This document shows positions 1 to 4,319 of a DNA stretch of 6,005 bases, piece by piece. The stretch is from positions 1 through 6,005 of the forward strand of contig JAUHVS010000400.1 in NCBI GenBank assembly GCA_030424955.1. Direction: 5' to 3'. The position numbers and the translations under genes are program-made. How positions within the stretch are numbered: position 1 is the stretch's first letter; each line of letters starts with the position of its first letter. The notes under the pieces are model-generated. The model was not told where the DNA came from, ran no database searches, and was given only the letters and a program-made list of their open reading frames with translations. Source of the DNA: a bacterium. GTDB taxonomy: Bacteria > Myxococcota_A > Bradymonadia > UBA7976 > UBA1532.

Positions 1-3000
1 TCGAAGCAGGCGTCCACCGCCGCAGGCGCGCAGGCCATCTGCTGGCCGACGTCCCCGAGGCAGGCCACCAGCTCATCGGGGGCCGCCGGGGTGCTGGGGC
101 TGGCGATGAACCCGGTGCAGGCGTCCAGGCAGCGCGCCGCGTCGGGCCAGCCCCCACAGGCCGTGGTGGCGGCGCACGGGGCGGCGCAGGCGGGGTTGGG
201 ATCGGCGGGCAGATCCAGGCAGGCGTTGAGCTGCCCACAGACCGTGACCTCGGCGCAGGCAGCCCGCACGCCCGCCGCGCCCGGCTCGGCGGCGCAGGCC
301 AGCGCACACACGAAGGGATCGAGCGCCCCACCGCAGGCGGCCTGCCGCGCGCACAGGGCCTCGCAGGCGGGGGGCGCCGGTGGGGGCTCGAAGCCCACGC
401 AGGCCGCCACCGCGGCACAGCCGGCGCGGGCGCGCTCGGCGTCCAACACGCAGCCCGCGCTGTCACGGGTCACGTCCCCCGCGTCACAGGCCGCGAGGCA
501 GCCGGCCTCATCGGGGACGCCGCAGGCCGCCGTCGCCGCGCAGTGGGCGGCGCAGTCGATGGCCGGTGGGGCCTCGGGCAGGCAGGCGCGCAGCGGCGCG
601 CAGGGGGCCTGGGCGCCGACCTGTGCGAAGCAGGCCTGGGCCGCCCCGAAGGTCAGCCCCTCGGCGTCACCGAAGCCCAGGGCGCAGGCCAGCACGCAGG
701 CCTCCGGGGTGCGCTCGGCGGCGGGATCGCAGGTGGTCACCGCGCGGCAGTAGCTCGGACAGGCGGTGCCCAGCACGTCGAGTGGATCGCCGACGTAGCA
801 GGCCGCCATCGACACGCCGTCGACGCCGTCGTCGTTGCAGGGCACGTCCAGCCGGGCGCAGGCGAGGCGCAGGGCGAAGCCCTGGGGATCCTCGTAGTCG
901 GCGTCGTCGCAGCGGGCCTCGCAGTCGCCGTCGGTCAGCCGGCAGGCCGCGCCCACCCGGCACCAGCCCGTGCAGTCGGGGGCGGGCGGGGGCGTGCAGG
1001 CGTCGATGGCGTCGCAGGCCCCGCCCGCGTCGGCCACGCAGCCCCGCCACGCCGTGTCGCGCAGGCGGTCGAAGCGGCCGTCACAGGCCGCCACACAGGC
1101 GCCGCGATCGAGGGCCGGATCGCAGGCGGCCCGGGCGTCGCAGAAGCGGGCGCACTGGGTGGCCGGATCGCTCTCGGCCACGCACGCGGTGAGCGCGTCG
1201 CAGGTCAGCGCGTCGGCGCAGGCCAGCGCAGCCGCCGCCCGGCGCACCGCCGGCTCGGGGGCGTTGCCGGGCAGGCCAAACACCTGCCCACACTCGGCCC
1301 GACAGGTGCGCAGGGTGTCCTCGCCCAGGCCGCCGCACAGGCCGCGCAGGGCGCACAGGCCGTCGCAGCGTGCCCGGCGGGGATCTGCCTGACGGCCGCC
1401 ATCGAAGCACTGCTCGAACAGGTCGAACTCGAAGCCGGGGCACTGGGCCTGCATCTCGCGCACCATGCAGGCGACGGGCGCGTCCCCGGCGCCCTGGTCC
1501 ACTACGATGCTGTAGAACTCCTCGCAGGGGATCTCGATGCCCAGCCCACAGGCCCGGTAGAGCCCGCAGAAGTTCGCGAGGCTGGTGTCCACCGGCGGCG
1601 CCGCGCCGTCGGCGCTGAGGGTGCAGGCCGCCGCCGCAGCGCAGTCGTCGCCGGCCGCAGCCAGGCAGGCCGTCTGCGTGCGGGCGCGCAGGGTGCTCAG
1701 GGGATCCGCGGCGCAGGTGGCCTCGCAGTCGGCGGGGCTCAGCCCACAGGCGGCGAGGGGGGCGCACCACGCCGCGCAGTCGGGCGCGCCGTCGGGCAGG
1801 CAGGCGTCGAGGGCGCCGCAGGCCGCTTGGGCGTCAGCCGCGAGGCAGGCCTCGCCCGCCAGCAGGTCGCCGGTGGCCTCGACCCCCAGCGCGCCGTCGC
1901 CGCAGGCCACCAGGCATGCCGCCAGATCGGCCTCGTCGGCGCACTGCAGGCGCGCGCGGCAGGCGCCCAGGCAGGCCTGGCCGCCCACCGATCCGTTCAC
2001 CACGCAGGCCCGCACGCTGTGGCCCCCGAAGGGGTCCTCACAGCCCGGCGCCGTCAGGGCGCAGGCCAGCCGGCTGCGGTAGACGGCCGGCTCCTGGAAG
2101 TCGAGGTTGTCGCAGTCGCTCAGGCAGCTCTCGGGGTCGCGGTTGACCAGCCCGCAGGCGGCCTGGGCGTCGCAGTACACGTCGCAGGCCAGGGCCTCGC
2201 CCGGGGCGCAGGCGGCCAGCGCGTCGCAGGCGTCGCCGGCCTCGGCCTGGCACAGGAAGGCCACCTGCCAGCGGTCGTTGAAGGCCTCGGCCTCGCAGCG
2301 CGCGGCGCAGCCGGCGGGGGCCGCCCCGCAGGCGTCCAGCGCGTCGCAGAGGGCGCCGCAGGCGTTGGCGGGGTTGGCGGCGGCGAGGCACCCGTCGAGA
2401 TCATCGCAGCTGGCGGCCGGCGCGCAGGCCACCTGGGCGGCCATGCGGGCCGCCACGCTGCGCCCGCCCCGCAGCGCCTGGTTGCAGGCCTGGCTGCACG
2501 CGAACGCGTCGCCCGCGCCCCCGGGCAGCACCCCACAGGCGGCCTGATCGGTGCACAGGTCGAGGCAGGTGGGGCCCACCGGCGCGCCACCGTCGAGGCA
2601 CTGATCGAGGATCAAGAAGGGGTCGGGCGGGCACACGGCGAGGCTCTGGAAGGCGCACGCCAGGAAGCCCGGGGGCGGCGGCTCGCCGCCGAAGATGCCG
2701 TTGACGATCTCGTCGCAGGGGAAGAAGTCCTCGAACCCGCAGGCGCGGTAGCGCACGCAGACCTCGGCCTGGGTCACCCCCGGGGCGACCTGCGGATCGA
2801 GGCAGGCGGCGACCCGCGGGCAGTCGTCGCGCGCCAGCCGCACGCAGGCGTTCGCCTCGCTCTGGCGCAGGCGCCGCAGGGGGTCGGGATCCGCGGCCGT
2901 TTGCACGCACTCGGCCAGGCAGCGGTCGGCCCGCTCGACGCCGCAGGCCACCGTGCGCCCGCAGCGCGCGCCGCAGTCCGTGAACACCGTCTCGCCCAGA

Positions 3001-3599
3001 CAGGCGGTGAAGCCCGCGGTGTCGCAGGCGCCCGTGAGGCGCTCGCCGCACGTCCGCAGCGCGCCGCTGTTGGCGAGCGCCGCGCAGTCGGCCGGGCAGT
3101 CGTCGAAGGGCAGCGCGGCCCCACAGGCGTCCGCCGCCGCGCAGACCTCGTCGCAGGTGAGCGCCGGGGGGGCCGGCAGCCGGCAGAGCTGGATCAGGCC
3201 GCAGGCCTCGACCCGCAGGCACTGGAACCATGGGGCCAGGTCCTGGCCGGCGTCGGCCCGCGCGCAGGCGGCCAGGCAGGCCCCCTCGTCGCCCCACACG
3301 TCGAGGCGCTCGCAGGTGGCGTACCGGGCGCAGGCCGCCTCGCAGGTGTCGATGGGGGGCACCGCCATGTCGGGATCGAGGGGGCCCTGGTCGGTGGGCA
3401 CCGCGCCGTCGGCGGGGACCCCGTCATCGGGATCGACGCCCTGGTCCCCGGGCCGCATGTCACCCGATCCGCTGTCACCCGCCGCGCCGTCGGCCTGGGC
3501 GCCGGCGTCGTCGGGCGTCGGGGTGGGATCGGGGTCGGTCTGGCACCCCCAGGCAAACAAGGCCAGCCACAGCCCAATCCAGCTCGCGTTGCGCCCCAT
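1..3599 (-). CDS. Giant cysteine-rich repeat lipoprotein, C-terminus beyond the window
   Basis: The frame is open from ATG at 3599-3597 to the left edge: 1,199 codons, no stop seen. A GGAGGG ribosome site lies 6 nt upstream of the ATG. Residues 1-19 form a lipoprotein signal: Arg3, a hydrophobic stretch, then AWGC with Cys19 as the lipidation site. Residues 20-84 are a low-complexity Asp/Pro/Gly/Ala/Gln linker. From Cys86 to the edge I count 17 cysteine modules, with about 130 Cys in the visible part. The eight-Cys module reads C-x3-C-x5-C-(G)-xn-C-x3-C-xn-C-x6-8-C-x~5-10-C. Even Cys numbers and export suggest disulfide-stapled helical hairpins at the cell surface or in the periplasm; that is inference. 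Large Cys-rich lipoproteins of unknown role occur in Myxococcota, but I recognise no named family. A metal-binding role is possible only by proximity to the metal-type genes. The gene is certain; the function is not known. Confidence 0.92.
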   Translation of the reverse strand, partial: MGRNASWIGLWLALFAWGCQTDPDPTPTPDDAGAQADGAAGDSGSGDMRPGDQGVDPDDGVPADGAVPTDQGPLDPDMAVPPIDTCEAACARYATCERLDVWGDEGACLAACARADAGQDLAPWFQCLRVEACGLIQLCRLPAPPALTCDEVCAAADACGAALPFDDCPADCAALANSGALRTCGERLTGACDTAGFTACLGETVFTDCGARCGRTVACGVERADRCLAECVQTAADPDPLRRLRQSEANACVRLARDDCPRVAACLDPQVAPGVTQAEVCVRYRACGFEDFFPCDEIVNGIFGGEPPPPGFLACAFQSLAVCPPDPFLILDQCLDGGAPVGPTCLDLCTDQAACGVLPGGAGDAFACSQACNQALRGGRSVAARMAAQVACAPAASCDDLDGCLAAANPANACGALCDALDACGAAPAGCAARCEAEAFNDRWQVAFLCQAEAGDACDALAACAPGEALACDVYCDAQAACGLVNRDPESCLSDCDNLDFQEPAVYRSRLACALTAPGCEDPFGGHSVRACVVNGSVGGQACLGACRARLQCADEADLAACLVACGDGALGVEATGDLLAGEACLAADAQAACGALDACLPDGAPDCAAWCAPLAACGLSPADCEATCAADPLSTLRARTQTACLAAAGDDCAAAAACTLSADGAAPPVDTSLANFCGLYRACGLGIEIPCEEFYSIVVDQGAGDAPVACMVREMQAQCPGFEFDLFEQCFDGGRQADPRRARCDGLCALRGLCGGLGEDTLRTCRAECGQVFGLPGNAPEPAVRRAAAALACADALTCDALTACVAESDPATQCARFCDARAACDPALDRGACVAACDGRFDRLRDTAWRGCVADAGGACDAIDACTPPPAPDCTGWCRVGAACRLTDGDCEARCDDADYEDPQGFALRLACARLDVPCNDDGVDGVSMAACYVGDPLDVLGTACPSYCRAVTTCDPAAERTPEACVLACALGFGDAEGLTFGAAQACFAQVGAQAPCAPLRACLPEAPPAIDCAAHCAATAACGVPDEAGCLAACDAGDVTRDSAGCVLDAERARAGCAAVAACVGFEPPPAPPACEALCARQAACGGALDPFVCALACAAEPGAAGVRAACAEVTVCGQLNACLDLPADPNPACAAPCAATTACGGWPDAARCLDACTGFIASPSTPAAPDELVACLGDVGQQMACAPAAVDACF
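366..1568 (-). repeat. Higher-order repeat, copy B (~401 residues)
   Basis: The block runs from Cys678 to about residue 1078 and matches copy A module by module. Matching points include CGLYRACG against CVRYRACG, QCFDGG against QCLDGG, CDALTACVAESDPATQC against CDDLDGCLAAANPANAC, and the fourth module's RLACARLDVPC against RLACALTAPGC. It is followed by a new eight-Cys module at Cys1079, where a third copy's six-Cys module would be expected. Confidence 0.7.
1569..2759 (-). repeat. Higher-order repeat, copy A (~397 residues)
   Basis: This block runs from Cys281 to about residue 677 and holds one six-Cys module followed by five eight-Cys modules. It opens with C-x2-YRACG-x6-C and its first module ends with QCLDGG. 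The same order of modules, with matching marker sequences, recurs immediately downstream as copy B. Boundaries are approximate because I aligned by eye. Confidence 0.7.
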
Positions 3600-3605
3600 C
3601 TCGAT

Positions 3606-3611
3606 CCCTCC
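3606..3611 (-). promoter_or_regulatory. Ribosome binding site of the Cys-rich lipoprotein gene
   Basis: GGAGGG on the minus strand sits 6 nt before the ATG at 3599. It settles the start, which also gives a proper lipoprotein signal peptide. Confidence 0.8.
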
Positions 3612-3697
3612 CCGCCGTTGACCCGGCCCGGCTGAGTACCACGGGCCCGAACATTGGATCACGGGCGGGCGCGTTGATCTTGCGGGGCCGCTTCGCG

Positions 3698-3719
3698 TAA
3701 TGATAATGCGTTCTCATTA
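3698..3719. promoter_or_regulatory. Fur/Zur-family operator, 22-bp inverted repeat
   Basis: The arms TAATGA and TCATTA are perfect complements. The inner bases AA/TT and the central GC also pair, so 18 of 22 positions obey the dyad. It is a conspicuous AT-rich patch in otherwise GC-rich DNA. The pattern is close to known Fur boxes (GATAATGATAATCATTATC type) and to Zur boxes with TAATGA/TCATTA or TGAtAAT arms. It lies directly before the TTGACA element of the rightward promoter, 57 bp ahead of a His-rich lipoprotein gene and the TonB receptor. That setting favours repression by metal-bound Zur, or by Fur. The sequence alone cannot decide between the two. Confidence 0.75.
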
Positions 3720-3730
3720 TTGACATTCAA
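3703..3730 (-). promoter_or_regulatory. Weak candidate promoter for the Cys-rich lipoprotein gene
   Basis: On the minus strand TTGAAT (3730-3725) is followed after 16 bp by CATTAT (3708-3703), and an alternative TATCAT (3705-3700) lies 19 bp away. Either -10 would be inside the Fur/Zur-like operator. Matches are only 4-5 of 6, and AT-rich operator sequence makes chance matches likely. Confidence 0.25.
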
Positions 3731-3748
3731 CGCGGCGTTCCCTAGGTT
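3720..3748 (+). promoter_or_regulatory. Likely sigma-70-type promoter for the metal-uptake genes
   Basis: A perfect TTGACA (3720-3725) is followed after 17 bp by TAGGTT (3743-3748), which keeps only the first, second and last bases of TATAAT. The -35 touches the edge of the inverted repeat at 3698-3719, so a bound repressor would compete with RNA polymerase. The -10 is weak, so the exact element is uncertain. Confidence 0.5.
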
Positions 3749-3761
3749 TGCGCCGCCCAAC

Positions 3762-3767
3762 AAGGAG
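3762..3767 (+). promoter_or_regulatory. Ribosome binding site of the His-rich lipoprotein gene
   Basis: AAGGAG lies 9 nt upstream of ATG 3777. It selects this start over the in-frame TTG at 3720, which is better explained as part of the -35 element. Confidence 0.85.
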
Positions 3768-3776
3768 AGCGTCACC

Positions 3777-4319
3777 ATGGGCACCCCCGCCAAGCTCACC
3801 GCCCTGTGCCTGTCCGTCGGCCTGCTCTGGGCCTGCGACGACCACGACCACGACCACGACCACGCCGCCGAGCCCGTCGATCTGCACGCCTGCGAGCACG
3901 TGACCGCTGGGCCGTACGCCGACATCTCGGCGGCCGCGCCCGGGGACACGCCGGTGGAGAGCCAGGAGGATCACCACCTGATCCGCGTGGCGCTGGTCAC
4001 GCTGCCCAGCGGCGCCAACGGCGGCTCGGTGCAGTTCACCCCCAACGAGGCCGGCACCTGGCGCTTCCTGCTCGCCGACGACGTGCCGGTGATGTTGCAC
4101 ACCGCCGACAACATGCACACCGACTGGGCCGCCATGGAGACGCCCGACGGCTGTGACGACGCGGTGGCCGCCTATGAGAGCGCGCCCCTCGAGGCCGGCA
4201 CGCCCTACCTGCTGATGTTCGGGCCGACCGACGCCACCGAGGTGGCCTTCGTCGCCCGGCACTTCGACCCGACTGAAGAGGATCACGACCACGCAGCCGA
4301 CACGCACACGCACGAGTAG
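3777..4319 (+). CDS. Histidine-rich lipoprotein, probable metal-binding partner of the downstream receptor
   Basis: The product has 180 residues. Lys6 and a hydrophobic core lead to the lipobox LLWAC, with Cys20 as the lipidation site. Right after it comes an alternating Asp-His tract (residues 21-29), then His37, Cys39 and His41. A 14-residue tail (167-180) again carries DHDH and THTH. Between them lies a compact domain, about residues 42-165, containing His66-His67, His108, His114 and Cys126; Cys39 and Cys126 could pair. The stretches around AGTWRFLLADD and AGTPYLLMFG look like beta strands of a small sandwich domain, but I recognise no named family. The His/Asp tracts suggest capture of a divalent metal such as zinc at the outer membrane, handed to or from the TonB receptor that follows. 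The gene is headed by a Fur/Zur-like operator and overlaps the receptor gene. The lipoprotein call is firm; metal and direction of transfer are inference. Confidence 0.9.
   Translation: MGTPAKLTALCLSVGLLWACDDHDHDHDHAAEPVDLHACEHVTAGPYADISAAAPGDTPVESQEDHHLIRVALVTLPSGANGGSVQFTPNEAGTWRFLLADDVPVMLHTADNMHTDWAAMETPDGCDDAVAAYESAPLEAGTPYLLMFGPTDATEVAFVARHFDPTEEDHDHAADTHTHE
3840..3863 (+). repeat. Tandem hexamer (GACCAC) x4 encoding Asp-His repeats
   Basis: Four exact copies of GACCAC encode (Asp-His)4 directly behind the lipidated Cys20 and one further Asp. Because the unit is six bases, copy-number change would alter the number of His residues without breaking the frame. Confidence 0.85.
4273..4319 (+). 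other. Overlap of lipoprotein tail and receptor signal-peptide n-region
   Basis: In one frame these bases encode the His/Asp/Glu tail of the lipoprotein, ending at TAG 4317-4319. In the +1 frame they encode the basic start of the receptor signal peptide, whose hydrophobic core begins at 4321. Possible initiation codons are CTG 4273 (gives MKRITTT), ATC 4282, or ACG 4291, which has a GAAGAGG 9 nt upstream. GTG 4393 is the first standard start but would remove the signal peptide. The exact start is unresolved. Confidence 0.55.

Larger units (their letters stand above)
6..3344 (-). repeat. Array of 17 cysteine modules (protein-level repeat)
   Basis: Starting at Cys86 the protein is a string of modules of about 50-65 residues with little linker between them. 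Fifteen carry eight cysteines: a first CX3C, then x5 and usually a Cys-Gly, a second CX3C, and three more spaced Cys. Typical openings are CDEVCAAADACG, CDVYCDAQAACG and CAAWCAPLAACG. Two modules (starting at Cys281 and Cys678) have six Cys and begin CVRYRACG and CGLYRACG. The modules are divergent in sequence between the cysteines, so this is an old protein repeat and not a recent DNA tandem duplication. The frequent Ala-Cys pair (GCC TGC) produces the recurring gcaggc words seen on the plus strand. Confidence 0.85.

Noticed and set aside
1..3300. Frequent gcaggc-type words suggesting a CRISPR array or DNA tandem repeats
   Set aside because: Spacing is irregular and in phase with codons; the words come from recurring Ala-Cys codons. 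There are no identical long repeats with unique spacers.
86..3344. Metallothionein-like protein
   Set aside because: Metallothioneins are small, cytosolic and rich in C-x-C and C-C pairs. This protein is exported, huge, and has C-x3-C and C-x5-C spacing with an even Cys number per module, which suits disulfides better.
543..3635. A 1,030-codon open frame on the plus strand, opposite the Cys-rich gene
   Set aside because: It is exactly codon-aligned antisense to the real gene. It stays open only because the real gene avoids TTA, CTA and TCA codons in high-GC DNA. Its product is Ala/Gly/Val/Gln-rich with no domain or signal, whereas the minus strand has a ribosome site, lipobox and regular Cys spacing.
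3630..3660. GC-rich palindromic bits (cgggcccg) as a terminator
   Set aside because: The region is upstream of both divergent genes, the dyad is very short, and no T-run follows on either strand.
3720..3776. TTG 3720 as start of the His-rich lipoprotein
   Set aside because: It would put 19 residues before the lipoprotein signal and lacks a ribosome site. ATG 3777 has AAGGAG at 9 nt, and TTG 3720 is part of a TTGACA promoter element.
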